Below, piece after piece: positions 8,552 through 21,700 of a stretch of 32,414 bases of DNA. The DNA comes from Marinobacterium alkalitolerans. GTDB taxonomy: Bacteria; Pseudomonadota; Gammaproteobacteria; Pseudomonadales; Balneatricaceae. The translations under genes and the position numbers were made by a program. The notes beneath the pieces are model-generated. The model did no database searches and had not been told where the DNA came from. It saw nothing but the letters and a program-made list of their open reading frames with translations. Positions within the stretch are counted from its first letter, which is position 1, and each line of letters opens with the position of its first letter. Location: NCBI RefSeq assembly GCF_017776525.1, contig NZ_JACVEW010000030.1, positions 1 through 32,414 on the forward strand, in the 5' to 3' direction.

Positions 8552-11347
8552 ATGAACCTGTTCTGGATTCCCCTATTGCCGTTGCTCGGCACCTTGATGC
8601 CGCTGTTGACCGAGCGATTGGGGCGCAGCGCCTGTGCCCTGATGACCGCTATTTTACCGGCCGTATCGCTGGCTATGGTGCTCAGTGCCGCCCCCGGAAT
8701 TTTTCAGGGTGAGACACTGGAGCAAAGCTTCAGCTGGATACCGGCAATAGGCCTGGAGCTGGCCTTTCGTCTTGATGGCCTTGCCCTGCTGTTCTGCCTG
8801 CTCATTCTGGGCATTGGCCTGCTGATCATCCTCTACGCCCGCTACTATCTGTCGGCGCAGGACTCCATGTCACGGTTCTACGCCTACCTGATCCTGTTCA
8901 TGACCGCGATGGTCGGCATCGTGACCGCCAACAACCTGATCCAACTGTGGCTGTTCTGGGAGCTCACCAGTATCAGCTCCTTTCTGCTGATCAGCTTCTG
9001 GAACCACAAGACTGAAGCCCGCAAGGGTGCGCGCATGGCCCTGACCGTCACCGGTGCCGGTGGCCTGGCCCTGCTGGCAGGCCTGCTGCTGATAGCTCAC
9101 ATTGTCGGCAGTTATGACCTGAGCGTTGTACTGGCCAGTGGCGACACACTGCGTGAACATGCCGCCTATCCGGTGGCACTGGTACTGGTTCTGCTGGGCG
9201 CCTTCACCAAATCCGCCCAGTTTCCGTTTCATTTCTGGCTGCCGCACGCCATGGCCGCACCCACACCGGTCAGCGCCTACCTGCACTCGGCCACCATGGT
9301 CAAGGCGGGCATTTTCCTGCTGGCACGCTTCTACCCGGTCCTGTCGGGTACTGAGCTCTGGTTTCTGACCGTCAGCCTGACTGGCCTTGCGACCCTGCTG
9401 CTGGGTGCCTACATCGCCCTGTTCAAGCACGACCTCAAGGGGCTGCTGGCCTACTCCACCGTCAGTCACCTGGGCCTGATTACACTGCTGCTGGGCATGG
9501 ATACCAAGCTGGCGGCAGTTGCAGCCATCTTCCACATCATCAACCATGCCACCTTCAAGGCGTCACTGTTCATGGCGGCCGGCATCATCGACCATGAATC
9601 CGGCTCACGGGACATGCGCAAGCTGAACGGTCTCTGGAAATACATGCCGCACACCGCCACTCTTGCCATGGTGGCCGCCGCCTCCATGGCGGGGGTACCG
9701 CTGTTGAACGGTTTCCTGTCCAAGGAGATGTTCTTTGCAGAGACGCTGCACCAGGTATCGCTGGGATCACTGTCCTGGATGGTGCCCGTACTGGCCACAC
9801 TGGGCGGCGTGTTCTCCGTGGCGTACTCCACACGTTTCATCCATGACGTGTTTTTCAACGGGGAGCCGATCGATCTGCCCAAGACCCCGCACGAGCCGCC
9901 ACGCTACATGAAAATCCCGGTGGAGATTCTGGTCGGGCTCTGTCTGCTGCTGGGCATTTTCCCGGGTTATATTGTCAGTGGACTGCTTAGCTCGGCCTCC
10001 TCTGCCGTACTGGCCGGACAACTGCCCGAGTACAGCCTGTCGATCTGGCATGGCTTCAATCTGCCGCTGCTGATGAGTGTCATCGCCATGCTTGGTGGCC
10101 TGATGATCTACTACAATCGCCGTCACCTGTACCAGTTTCAGGCTCAGTTCCCGGAAACGGACGCCAAGATGGTATTTGAGCGGCTGGTTCAGGCACTTGT
10201 GGCCGGAGCCACTCAGGTACACAAGTTCTTCGAAAACGGCTCCCTGCAGCGCTACATGATCCTGCTGCTTACCTTCGCGCTCATCCTCACGGCGGGCCCC
10301 TTGATGGACCTGAACACCACTGCGGGTCTGCGCCCGCACCTGCCGGTGGGTGGCGTGGAGCTGACAGCTGCGGTGCTGCTGTGCCTGAGCGCGCTGGCGA
10401 CCGTGATCTGGCACCGCAAGCGCATGATTGCACTGCTGACGCTCTCCGTTGTGGGCCTGATCGTCTCCATCGCCTTTGCACGCTTCTCGGCGCCTGACCT
10501 TGCATTGACACAGCTGTCGGTGGAAGTCGTGACCGTGATTCTGTTGATGCTGGCACTTTTCTTCCTGCCGCAGCGAACGCCCAAGGAGTCCTCGCCACGC
10601 AGAGTCGTCAGGGACCTGGCCATTTCGGCGTTGATCGGCGGCATTGTCGGCACGATCAACTACGCCATGATGACCCGACCGTTGGACAGCATCTCCGATT
10701 TTTTCCTGGCCAACAGTAAAGTCGGCGGCGGCGGTACCAACGTGGTCAACGTGATTCTGGTGGACTTCCGTGGCTTTGACACCCTGGGTGAAATAACCGT
10801 GCTGGGTATCGCCGCCCTTGGCATTTTCAAGCTGATTGCCCGCATGCGCCTGTTCATGCCCGCCGGTGACGAAAACGGTCGCCCCTGGGCCCGCGACCGT
10901 CATCCGATGATGCTTGCCGTGATCTCGCAGAGTCTGCTGCCGCTGGCCCTGCTGGTGTCGGTCTACATCTTCCTGCGTGGCCACAACCTGCCCGGCGGTG
11001 GCTTTATCGCCGGCCTGGTTACCTCGGTGGCACTGGTGCAACAGTATGTGGCCCATGGCGTCGACTGGATCAAGGAACGCCTCAAGCTGGACTACCAGTG
11101 GCTGATCGGCAGCGGCGTGCTGATCGCAACCCTGACCGGGCTGGGCAGCTGGCTGTTTGAGCGTCCGTTCCTGACCTCCTGGTTCGATTACTTCAAGCTG
11201 CCGTGGATCGGCAAGTTTGAACTGGCCAGCGCCATGCTGTTCGATCTGGGTGTGTACCTCACGGTTGTGGGCGCCACACTGCTGATCCTGGCCAACCTGG
11301 GTAAACTCACCACCAATCATCGTCCAATCCAGCCGGAGTCTGAATAA
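8552..11347 (+). CDS. mrpA: Mrp-type cation/proton antiporter, fused MrpA-MrpB subunit
   Basis: This is the large subunit (931 residues) of the multi-subunit Na+(K+)/H+ antiporter in the inner membrane, used for pH and salt homeostasis. The N-terminal part is a NuoL-like channel domain with the conserved Glu137 (FWELTS) and Lys220 ([11 protein letters not shown]). A DUF4040-type segment at about 590-700 follows. From about residue 783 to the end there is an MnhB-like domain ([14 protein letters not shown]). This A-B fusion is the mark of group 2 (Pha-type) six-gene operons. I prefer the ATG at 8552 ([10 protein letters not shown]) over the TTG at 8534 because no ribosome-binding site precedes the TTG; GGAG lies 13 bases before the ATG, which is a little far. 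The alternative symbols are mnhA and phaA. Confidence 0.92.
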   Translation: MNLFWIPLLPLLGTLMPLLTERLGRSACALMTAILPAVSLAMVLSAAPGIFQGETLEQSFSWIPAIGLELAFRLDGLALLFCLLILGIGLLIILYARYYLSAQDSMSRFYAYLILFMTAMVGIVTANNLIQLWLFWELTSISSFLLISFWNHKTEARKGARMALTVTGAGGLALLAGLLLIAHIVGSYDLSVVLASGDTLREHAAYPVALVLVLLGAFTKSAQFPFHFWLPHAMAAPTPVSAYLHSATMVKAGIFLLARFYPVLSGTELWFLTVSLTGLATLLLGAYIALFKHDLKGLLAYSTVSHLGLITLLLGMDTKLAAVAAIFHIINHATFKASLFMAAGIIDHESGSRDMRKLNGLWKYMPHTATLAMVAAASMAGVPLLNGFLSKEMFFAETLHQVSLGSLSWMVPVLATLGGVFSVAYSTRFIHDVFFNGEPIDLPKTPHEPPRYMKIPVEILVGLCLLLGIFPGYIVSGLLSSASSAVLAGQLPEYSLSIWHGFNLPLLMSVIAMLGGLMIYYNRRHLYQFQAQFPETDAKMVFERLVQALVAGATQVHKFFENGSLQRYMILLLTFALILTAGPLMDLNTTAGLRPHLPVGGVELTAAVLLCLSALATVIWHRKRMIALLTLSVVGLIVSIAFARFSAPDLALTQLSVEVVTVILLMLALFFLPQRTPKESSPRRVVRDLAISALIGGIVGTINYAMMTRPLDSISDFFLANSKVGGGGTNVVNVILVDFRGFDTLGEITVLGIAALGIFKLIARMRLFMPAGDENGRPWARDRHPMMLAVISQSLLPLALLVSVYIFLRGHNLPGGGFIAGLVTSVALVQQYVAHGVDWIKERLKLDYQWLIGSGVLIATLTGLGSWLFERPFLTSWFDYFKLPWIGKFELASAMLFDLGVYLTVVGATLLILANLGKLTTNHRPIQPESE

Positions 11348-11713
11348 ATGGAAGCCGTTTATGCAGTCTGTGTCGGTCTGCTGACTTTCTCGGGCATATT
11401 TCTCTGCCTGCGCGGGCGTACGTTCCCTGTCGTGATGGGGCTGACGCTACTGTCCTACGCCGTCAACCTGTTCCTGTTTTCCAGCGGGCGTCTCAAGCTC
11501 GACGGAGCCGCCATTCTGGGCACCTCCTATACCTACGCCGACCCGCTGCCACAGGCACTGGTGTTGACGGCCATCGTGATCGGCTTTGCCATGACCGCTT
11601 TTGTGGTCATTCTGGCCATGCGCGCGCGTGCTGATCTGGGGAACGACCATGTGGACGGTCGCCTGCCGCCTCAGCCTGAAATCAAACCTCGCCGCAAGAA
11701 GGACCAGGCATGA
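11348..11713 (+). CDS. mrpC: Mrp antiporter subunit C
   Basis: This small membrane protein (121 residues) is NuoK-like, with three hydrophobic helices at about residues 3-22, 28-45 and 67-97. The FPVVMGLTLLSYAVNLFLF stretch and the DPLPQALVLTAIVIGFAMT stretch are typical of MnhC/PhaC. It sits between mrpA and mrpD and is needed for assembly of the antiporter. The start directly follows the mrpA stop codon, with GGAG 9 bases upstream. The hydrophilic tail is rich in Arg and Lys. The stop overlaps the mrpD start as ATGA. Confidence 0.92.
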   Translation: MEAVYAVCVGLLTFSGIFLCLRGRTFPVVMGLTLLSYAVNLFLFSSGRLKLDGAAILGTSYTYADPLPQALVLTAIVIGFAMTAFVVILAMRARADLGNDHVDGRLPPQPEIKPRRKKDQA

Positions 11714-13221
11714 TCGACCATCTTCCCATTTTGCCGGTTCTGGTGCCCATGCTGGGTGCCCTGCTGCTTCTGCTGCCGCCCCTGAGCAAGAGCCTGGAGC
11801 GTCAGCGGATGGCGTCTTTGCTGGTATCGGCCCTGACCCTGCTGGCCTCGCTGGCGTTGCTGCTGCATACCCGGGAGCAGGGGATTCAGCTCTACGCTCT
11901 GGGTGACTGGCAGCCGCCCTTTGGCATCGTGCTGGTAGCCGACATGCTGTCGACCCTGATGGTACTGTTGACCGCAGTGCTGGGGCTGGCGGCACTGCTC
12001 TATGGTGCAGCCGGTGATGACAAGACCGGCGCCTATTTCTACCCCCTGATTCTGTTCCAGCTGATGGGGATCAACGGCGCCTTCCTGACCGGTGATATCT
12101 TCAACCTGTTTGTATTCTTTGAAGTCCTGCTGATCGCATCCTATGCGTTGCTGATACACGGCGGTGGCAAACAGAAAACCCAGGCGGGCTTTCATTATGT
12201 AGCCCTGAACCTGGTGGGCTCCAGCCTGTTCCTGTTTGCGCTGGGCATTCTGTACGGCACGCTGGGCACCCTGAATATCGCCGACATGTCGACCAAAGTG
12301 GCCCTGCTGTCCGAAGCCGAATCCGTTCTTGCCCGTGCCGGCGGCATGTTGCTGCTGGTAGTGTTCGGGCTCAAGGCCGCCATGCTGCCACTGCACTTCT
12401 GGCTGACCCGTGCCTACGCCTCCGCGGCGGCACCCGTTGCGGCACTCTTTGCCATCATGACCAAGGTCGGTATTTACAGCCTGTTTCGGGTACATACCGT
12501 GGTCTTCGGTGACCATGCGGGCGGGCTGGCAAACATGATCGAGCCCTGGATCTGGCCGCTGGCGATCCTGACCGTGCTGGCCGGAAGTATCGGTGCCCTG
12601 GCAAGCCCCAACCTGCGTGAACTGACCGCCAATCTGGTGATCATCTCGGTGGGGACTCTGCTGATCGCTGTCGCCCTGCAAAACGAGCAGGCAACGGCAG
12701 CCGGGCTTTACTACCTGGTGCACAGCACCTTTGTCAGCGCGGCTCTCTTTCTGGTGGCGGGTCTGATCAGTGACCAGCGCGGAAAAGCGGCCGATCGCTT
12801 TGTGGTGGCGCGCAAGGTGCGCCAACCGGCACTGCTCGGCGTCTGCTTCTTCGTGGGTGCCATGACGGTGGCCGGCATCCCCCCCTTCTCGGGTTTCGTC
12901 GGCAAGGTGCTGATGCTGCAGTCGGCCCAAAGTCTGGCCGAAATGGCCTGGGTCTGGCCAACCCTTCTGATCAGCAGCCTGATCACGATCATCGCCCTTT
13001 CTCGCGGCGGTACCACCCTGTTCTGGCGCCGCACCAGCGACAAGAGCCAGGCGGACGCAGCCTCCCCCTGGCAGGTTGCAGCCACGGCTTTGTTGCTGCT
13101 GGCCGCTCCGCTGATGGTCGCACTCGGCGGGCCTATTACCGAGTACACCGAGCAGGCCGCACGCCAGTTGCACCAGCTGCCCGCCTCCATTGATGTTCTG
13201 TTGCCGGGAGGTCCGTCATGA
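11710..13221 (+). CDS. mrpD: Mrp antiporter subunit D
   Basis: This 503-residue polytopic membrane protein of the NuoM/NuoN-like family is the second proton-channel-type subunit of the Mrp complex. Key residues Glu138 (FVFFEVLL) and Lys222 (GLKAAMLPLHFWL) match the conserved pair in antiporter-like subunits. The start overlaps the mrpC stop (ATGA) with AAGGA 7 bases upstream, and its own stop overlaps mrpE in the same way, which suggests translational coupling and fixed stoichiometry. A 500-residue ORF on the opposite strand is a mirror-frame artefact. Confidence 0.93.
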   Translation: MIDHLPILPVLVPMLGALLLLLPPLSKSLERQRMASLLVSALTLLASLALLLHTREQGIQLYALGDWQPPFGIVLVADMLSTLMVLLTAVLGLAALLYGAAGDDKTGAYFYPLILFQLMGINGAFLTGDIFNLFVFFEVLLIASYALLIHGGGKQKTQAGFHYVALNLVGSSLFLFALGILYGTLGTLNIADMSTKVALLSEAESVLARAGGMLLLVVFGLKAAMLPLHFWLTRAYASAAAPVAALFAIMTKVGIYSLFRVHTVVFGDHAGGLANMIEPWIWPLAILTVLAGSIGALASPNLRELTANLVIISVGTLLIAVALQNEQATAAGLYYLVHSTFVSAALFLVAGLISDQRGKAADRFVVARKVRQPALLGVCFFVGAMTVAGIPPFSGFVGKVLMLQSAQSLAEMAWVWPTLLISSLITIIALSRGGTTLFWRRTSDKSQADAASPWQVAATALLLLAAPLMVALGGPITEYTEQAARQLHQLPASIDVLLPGGPS

Positions 13222-13712
13222 GTCTGTCCAAATGGCTGCCCATGCCTCTGCACAGCCTGCTGCTGTTCATCGTCTGGTTATTGCTGAACAACACGGTAGC
13301 ACCCGGTCACCTTGTTCTGGGTGCCTTTCTGGCACTCACGATCCCGCTGCTGTGTGCTCCGCTCAAGACGCGGCAACCCAAGGTACTGCGGCCGCTGCTG
13401 GCACTGCGCTACATCTTCCGGGTTCTGGGCGATATCGTGGTGGCCAATGTGGAAGTAGCCATTCTGGTGCTGGGCCCCATGCGCAAGCTGCAGCCGGCAT
13501 TCGTTGCCGTCCCGCTGGACCTGAGTGGTGATCTTCCGATTACGCTGCTGGCCAGCACCGTCTCACTGACACCGGGGACCGTGAGTGCAGAGGTATCCGA
13601 GGACCGCAAATGGCTCTATATCCACGCACTGCACATGACGGACGAACAGGGCCTGATCGCCACCGTCAAATCCCGTTATGAGGCACCGCTGAAGGAGATC
13701 TTCGGATGTTGA
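13218..13712 (+). CDS. mrpE: Mrp antiporter subunit E
   Basis: This 164-residue protein has two hydrophobic segments near the N-terminus (about residues 11-50) followed by a cytoplasmic domain containing VSLTPGTVSAEVSED, the motif characteristic of MrpE/PhaE. It supports assembly and activity of the antiporter complex. GGGAGG precedes the ATG, which overlaps the mrpD stop. Its 3' end overlaps mrpF by 7 bases. Confidence 0.93.
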   Translation: MSLSKWLPMPLHSLLLFIVWLLLNNTVAPGHLVLGAFLALTIPLLCAPLKTRQPKVLRPLLALRYIFRVLGDIVVANVEVAILVLGPMRKLQPAFVAVPLDLSGDLPITLLASTVSLTPGTVSAEVSEDRKWLYIHALHMTDEQGLIATVKSRYEAPLKEIFGC

Positions 13713-13975
13713 ATACCGCCATCATGATTGTCAGCAGTGTGCTCTGTATCGCACTGGTTCTGAATCTCTGGCGCTTGCTGCGGGGGCCAGATCTGTCCGA
13801 TCGCATCCTCGCGCTGGACACCATGTATATCAACAGCATCGCCCTGATACTGCTCTATGGCATGCACATGGGCACCAATCTCTACTTCGAGGGCGCGCTG
13901 CTGATCGCCATGCTTGGCTTTGTCAGCACGGTTGCCCTGTGCAAATACCTGTTGCGTGGCGATATCATCGAGTAA
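13706..13975 (+). CDS. mrpF: Mrp antiporter subunit F
   Basis: This 89-residue membrane protein has three hydrophobic helices. The segment RLLRGPDLSDRILALDT is the MrpF/PhaF signature. A strong AAGGAGAT ribosome-binding site lies inside the end of mrpE, and the two coding regions overlap by 7 bases. It is a small structural subunit of the antiporter; its precise job in the complex is not evident from sequence. Confidence 0.93.
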   Translation: MLNTAIMIVSSVLCIALVLNLWRLLRGPDLSDRILALDTMYINSIALILLYGMHMGTNLYFEGALLIAMLGFVSTVALCKYLLRGDIIE

Positions 13976-13983
13976 GGGTCTGT

Positions 13984-14361
13984 ATGAGTATCTGGATTGA
14001 AATTCTGGTCAGTGTTTTGCTGTTGATTGGCGGCTTTTTTGTGCTGGTGGGGTCCATCGGCCTGTGCCGCCTGCCGGACATTTATACCCGCTTGCATGCT
14101 CCCACCAAGGCGACCACCGTCGGCATGGGTGCCATCCTGATCGCCTCGATGGTGATGATGAGCGTCGAGGAGGGACACCTGAGCGTACACGAGCTGCTGA
14201 TCACACTCTTTCTGTTGATCACTGCGCCCATCACGGCGCATATGCTCGCCAAAACGGCTTTGCACCACGAGAACCGTGCCCTCAAGCGCACCCAGTCGCA
14301 GCAACTGATGAGCAACGCACGGGAGCAGCTGCCACCGGACGCCAACCGCTCTCATGAGTAA
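13984..14361 (+). CDS. mrpG: Mrp antiporter subunit G
   Basis: This 125-residue subunit has three hydrophobic helices. The segment GLCRLPDIYTRLHAPTKATT is the hallmark of the MrpG/PhaG family. I chose the ATG at 13984 with AAGGG upstream; an in-frame ATG at 13939 would run through mrpF and add a non-family N-terminus. The C-terminal tail is hydrophilic. The stop codon overlaps the start of mnmC by 8 bases, so the antiporter operon appears to read into an RNA-modification gene. Confidence 0.92.
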   Translation: MSIWIEILVSVLLLIGGFFVLVGSIGLCRLPDIYTRLHAPTKATTVGMGAILIASMVMMSVEEGHLSVHELLITLFLLITAPITAHMLAKTALHHENRALKRTQSQQLMSNAREQLPPDANRSHE

Positions 14362-16333
14362 GCGCCTGCAAACCGCCGAGGTCAGCTGGTCTGACGGCAG
14401 CCCCGAGTCCAGCCGCTTCGGTGATATCTACTTCAACCGTGATGGCGGGGTGGCGGAAACCGAGCATGTCTTTATCCGGGCAAACCGACTCCAGGAGCGC
14501 TTTGCCCGTCATCAGGGGCACTTTGTCATCGCGGAAACCGGCTTCGGCACCGGCCTGAACTTTCTCTGTGCGCGGGCACTGTGGCTCAGCACCGTTCAGA
14601 GCACGGAGCAGCAGCTGCACTTTATATCCTGTGAAAAGTATCCGCTCTCCATCGACGATCTGCGGCAGGCGCTGGCAGCCTTTCCGCAGTTTGAAGACGG
14701 TTCGCGTCAATTAATTGACGCCTACCCAGCTGCCGTGGAAGGTTTTTACACCCTCAGGCTGGACGGCGGGCGCATTCTGCTGACACTGCTGTTCGGTGAT
14801 GCCGTGCAGCAACTGGCCCGCCTGCAGGCCCGCGTCGACAGCTGGTTTCTGGACGGGTTTGCACCCGCCAGGAATCCCGACCTCTGGACGCCGGAGCTGT
14901 TTGAGCAGATTGCGCGCCTGAGCCACACCGGTACCCGTTTTGCGACCTTTACCGCCGCGGGCATCGTACGGCGCGGCCTGCAATCCGCCGGTTTCAGGGT
15001 GGAAAAGCTGCCCGGCTTTGGTCGCAAGCGCGACATGCTGGCAGGCGAAATGACACAGGCCCCGACCGAGTCGAGCCCGATGCCGGCAGCACTGCCGTTG
15101 TGGGCACACCCGCCGCAACGCCTGAGCAACAATAGCCCCATGCTCCCGGTCATTGTCATTGGCGCAGGCCTGGCCGGCGCCTCTACGGCCCGAGCACTGG
15201 CTGAAAAAGGCGTACCCGTGCAGGTTCTTGAGCGCCACGCAGAGCCTGCTCAGGAAGGCTCGGGTAACGCACAAGGGGCTCTCTATGCCAAACTGCCGGC
15301 CAACCCCACGGACCACAGCCAGTTCCACTTGAGCGGCCTGGAGTACACCCGTGCATTGCTGACGCCCCTGCTGGAACAGCACGCGGGACTGGGCGGCTTG
15401 TGCGGCGTGTTACAACTGGCGCTGAACGACAAGGAACAGGCACGTCAGGCCGATGTGCTGGCCGCTGACAACTACCCCGAGACACTCGCCAGGGGAGTCG
15501 ACCGCGAGGAAGCCGAGCAGTTGTCCGGGCTGAAAACAGGTGCACAGGGCCTGTTTTTCCCCACTGCCGGCTGGGTATCCCCGGCGGATCTGTGCCGCGT
15601 ACTGCTGGACCACCCATTGATTCAGTGCCGCTTCAACCACCCGGTACACGACATTGACCATGATGGTGTCCACTGGCAGATACAGAGCCACGGGCGCTTT
15701 CAGGCGCAGTCACTGATTGTCTGCTGTGCAACCAGCAGCCGGACACTTGGGCCTCTGAGCTGGCTACCGCTGAAACCCATTCGAGGGCAAACCACGCAGG
15801 CCGAGGCCCCCGCCTCCCTGCCCGGATTGAACACGGTAGTCTGCGGGGAGGGGTATATCTCACCGGCGCAGCAAGGACGCTATTGTTTTGGAGCCTCCTT
15901 CAAGGTCGGCGATGAGGCGCTGGAGGTGCGCGAAGAGGAGCACGCTCATAATCTTCATATTCTGACGCGTGCCCTGCCGGAGCTGGGCTCGGCTCTGACT
16001 GAGCGCTCACGCACCGGGCGCGTCGCCCTGCGCTGCAGCACTCCTGACTACCTGCCCATTGCAGGGCCGGTGCCGGATCTGGAGGGCTATGTCGAGCGCT
16101 ATGCCAAACTGCGCGACGACGCGCGCTGGCCGCTGACCGAGCCGCCGGCTTATCTGCCGGGCCTCTACATCAACACAGGTCACGGATCCAAAGGGCTGAT
16201 CAGTGGTCCAATTACAGGTGAACTGATAGCGGCCTTGATCACGGGAACGCCCTCACCGTTGCCCGCGTCGCAACAGCGGATTATTCACCCGGGACGTTTT
16301 ATCATCAAGAATCTGATCCGCAAGTCGCTATAA
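14354..16333 (+). CDS. mnmC: bifunctional MnmC, tRNA mnm5s2U biosynthesis protein
   Basis: This 659-residue cytoplasmic enzyme carries out the last two steps of 5-methylaminomethyl-2-thiouridine formation at the wobble position of some tRNAs. The N-terminal methyltransferase domain has the SAM-binding ETGFGTGLN (61-69) and D167 in LDGFAPARNPDLW. The C-terminal FAD-dependent oxidase domain begins with GAGLAG (270-275), continues with GSGNAQGALYAKL, and ends with GHGSKGLISGPITGEL. The length matches E. coli MnmC (about 668 residues). The start lies inside the end of mrpG with only a weak ribosome-binding site, so translation is probably coupled to mrpG. The 3' end carries a -10-like TATAAT that may serve the next gene. 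Confidence 0.95.
   Translation: MSKRLQTAEVSWSDGSPESSRFGDIYFNRDGGVAETEHVFIRANRLQERFARHQGHFVIAETGFGTGLNFLCARALWLSTVQSTEQQLHFISCEKYPLSIDDLRQALAAFPQFEDGSRQLIDAYPAAVEGFYTLRLDGGRILLTLLFGDAVQQLARLQARVDSWFLDGFAPARNPDLWTPELFEQIARLSHTGTRFATFTAAGIVRRGLQSAGFRVEKLPGFGRKRDMLAGEMTQAPTESSPMPAALPLWAHPPQRLSNNSPMLPVIVIGAGLAGASTARALAEKGVPVQVLERHAEPAQEGSGNAQGALYAKLPANPTDHSQFHLSGLEYTRALLTPLLEQHAGLGGLCGVLQLALNDKEQARQADVLAADNYPETLARGVDREEAEQLSGLKTGAQGLFFPTAGWVSPADLCRVLLDHPLIQCRFNHPVHDIDHDGVHWQIQSHGRFQAQSLIVCCATSSRTLGPLSWLPLKPIRGQTTQAEAPASLPGLNTVVCGEGYISPAQQGRYCFGASFKVGDEALEVREEEHAHNLHILTRALPELGSALTERSRTGRVALRCSTPDYLPIAGPVPDLEGYVERYAKLRDDARWPLTEPPAYLPGLYINTGHGSKGLISGPITGELIAALITGTPSPLPASQQRIIHPGRFIIKNLIRKSL
14704..14721. 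repeat. perfect 18-bp palindrome inside mnmC
   Basis: GCGTCAATT is followed directly by its reverse complement AATTGACGC. The AT-rich core stands out from the GC-rich coding region and codes for RQLID. It could be a dimeric regulator site or chance. Confidence 0.6.
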
Positions 16334-16334
16334 T
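16329..16334 (+). promoter_or_regulatory. consensus -10 element before the CBS-domain gene
   Basis: A perfect TATAAT overlaps the mnmC stop codon (16331-16333). The -35 position holds only CAAGAA, a poor match, so the promoter may be weak or need an activator. Transcription would start near 16341, about 38 bases before the CBS gene. Confidence 0.4.
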
Positions 16335-16378
16335 ATAAAGAACCGGCCTGTTCCGGCACAGTGCGGAGGTAAGCGAGT

Positions 16379-17035
16379 ATGGCGCTTGTTATTTACGATC
16401 AGGGATATCGTATTCAAACACCGGTGGAATCTCTCTTCCGGCAGCGAGGTGTCGAGTCGATGCAACAAAGCGGCTCGGCATCCGGCTTGCCCGAGTCCGA
16501 TGACAACCTTCACCGTCAACAAGGCACAGAAGAGCGTATCCAGCTCTCACGGGAACGCTTCGAGCTTCCGACTCAAACACGGCGCCAGCCCAAGGGGTAT
16601 GAGCAGGCTGCCAGTCAGGACAAGAGCGCCTCATCCAGCCCCAAGGGGCTACGTGCGTCACAGATCATGAGCAGTCCGGTTCTGACCGTCGCCCCCGAGT
16701 CCAGCCTGCGCCAGGCGTGGGAAATAATGAATACGCAAGAGGTGTACCACCTGATACTGGTGGATGACGACGGGCGGCCGCTCGGCCTTCTCTCGCGTAA
16801 TGACATCCTTGAGCGCGGCACAGACTCACCCATCAGCGTGACCCAGGCCTACCGTAAGCAGATGATTGTCGCTTCACCGGATACACCGGTCTCCGCCATT
16901 GCCGCAAGCTTTGTGCGCTACGATATCGGGGCGATTCCGGTGATCAGCAAGGACGACAAGCTGGAGGGGATTGTGTGTCGCACCGACCTCTTGCGTATGC
17001 TGATCAATAACGCCCACATCGAAAGCTGGGCCTGA
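16379..17035 (+). CDS. CBS-domain pair protein
   Basis: This 218-residue protein probably senses an adenosine-type ligand through a CBS pair. CBS1 covers about residues 93-147 (IMSSPVLTVAPESSL to GLLSRNDIL) and CBS2 about 158-212 (IVASPDTPVSAIAAS to GIVCRTDLL). The first 90 residues start with a short conserved-looking block (MALVIYDQGYRI) and continue as a polar, Gln/Ser/Arg-rich, probably disordered segment. No catalytic domain is attached, so it may act through a partner. GGAGGT lies 8 bases before the ATG. It ends base to base with the convergent DUF4126 gene, with no terminator between them. Confidence 0.85.
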   Translation: MALVIYDQGYRIQTPVESLFRQRGVESMQQSGSASGLPESDDNLHRQQGTEERIQLSRERFELPTQTRRQPKGYEQAASQDKSASSSPKGLRASQIMSSPVLTVAPESSLRQAWEIMNTQEVYHLILVDDDGRPLGLLSRNDILERGTDSPISVTQAYRKQMIVASPDTPVSAIAASFVRYDIGAIPVISKDDKLEGIVCRTDLLRMLINNAHIESWA

Positions 17036-17728
17036 CTACTCCGGTGGCAGCTGACGTCCGGCCGCCCGTGCCGCCGTTTGCTCCATGCTGTCCGTCGGCG
17101 ATGGTCGTTCCGGTTCAGCCTTGCGCCCACTCAACCAGTTGGCCAGGGTCGAAAAGACCTTTTTCACCGCCCGCCAGATACGCGGCAACAGCCATATCAG
17201 CAGGCCGATAAACAGAATCAGCGCGCCCAGGAACCAGAGCGGATGGTTCAAGGCGGCCCATAGCCCTCCAATCACCATCAAGTCTTCACTGAACGACGCG
17301 GTCCAGTTCGTGAGCGGTTCCGGCGAGGTATTGATCAGTACCCGGGTGCCCGACTTGAGGGCATGGCTGCCCGCCGCCATGGAGCCGCCCACTATCGCGG
17401 CTGCAACCTCCACCACCGGGCTCATGTCGCCCACGGCTCCGGCAGCCAGCGCAGCACCGGCCGGGATGCGTATGAAGGTATGGAGACCATCCCAGCCGGT
17501 ATCCACACCGGGTGTCTTGTCGGCAAAAAACTCCACGAAATACATGAAACCGGCGGCTGCAATCACCAGCGGATCACTGACCACTTCCAGCCCCGGCGGC
17601 AATGTCAGGTGGCCCATATTGGACAGCACACCCAGCATCAGCAAGGTCGCATAGAGGTTGATGCCACTGGCCCAGGCAACCCCCATTGTGAGTGCGATCA
17701 TCGAAGTGATCTGATCAAGCTGTTCCAA
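17036..17728 (-). CDS. DUF4126 family membrane protein
   Basis: This 230-residue integral membrane protein matches the DUF4126 pattern: an N-terminal helix with GVAWASGINLYATLL, an FFADKTPGVDTGWD loop, then G/A-rich helices (VGGSMAAGSHALKSGTR) and a final hydrophobic hairpin before a basic C-terminal tail. The function is unknown. The start is a TTG at 17728, chosen because MEQ-type N-termini are usual for the family; the next candidate is an internal ATG about 9 codons later. It lies 18 bases after yheU and is probably the last gene of a ligA-yheU-DUF4126 unit. Confidence 0.8.
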   Translation of the reverse strand: MEQLDQITSMIALTMGVAWASGINLYATLLMLGVLSNMGHLTLPPGLEVVSDPLVIAAAGFMYFVEFFADKTPGVDTGWDGLHTFIRIPAGAALAAGAVGDMSPVVEVAAAIVGGSMAAGSHALKSGTRVLINTSPEPLTNWTASFSEDLMVIGGLWAALNHPLWFLGALILFIGLLIWLLPRIWRAVKKVFSTLANWLSGRKAEPERPSPTDSMEQTAARAAGRQLPPE

Positions 17729-17746
17729 ATGTCTGCACCCGGTTGG

Positions 17747-21665
<3,919 letters not shown>

Positions 21666-21700
21666 ATAGTTGCCTTACCCTGTTAATGAACGCCCATCCG

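Noticed and set aside
9767-11320. 517-codon minus-strand ORF opposite mrpA
   Set aside because: The product is Gln/His/Gly-rich with no domains, and lies wholly antisense to a clear mrpA. It reflects the codon bias of a membrane-protein gene.
11671-13173. 500-codon minus-strand ORF opposite mrpD
   Set aside because: It is the same mirror-frame effect; the translation is rich in Gln, His and Gly and shows no family features.
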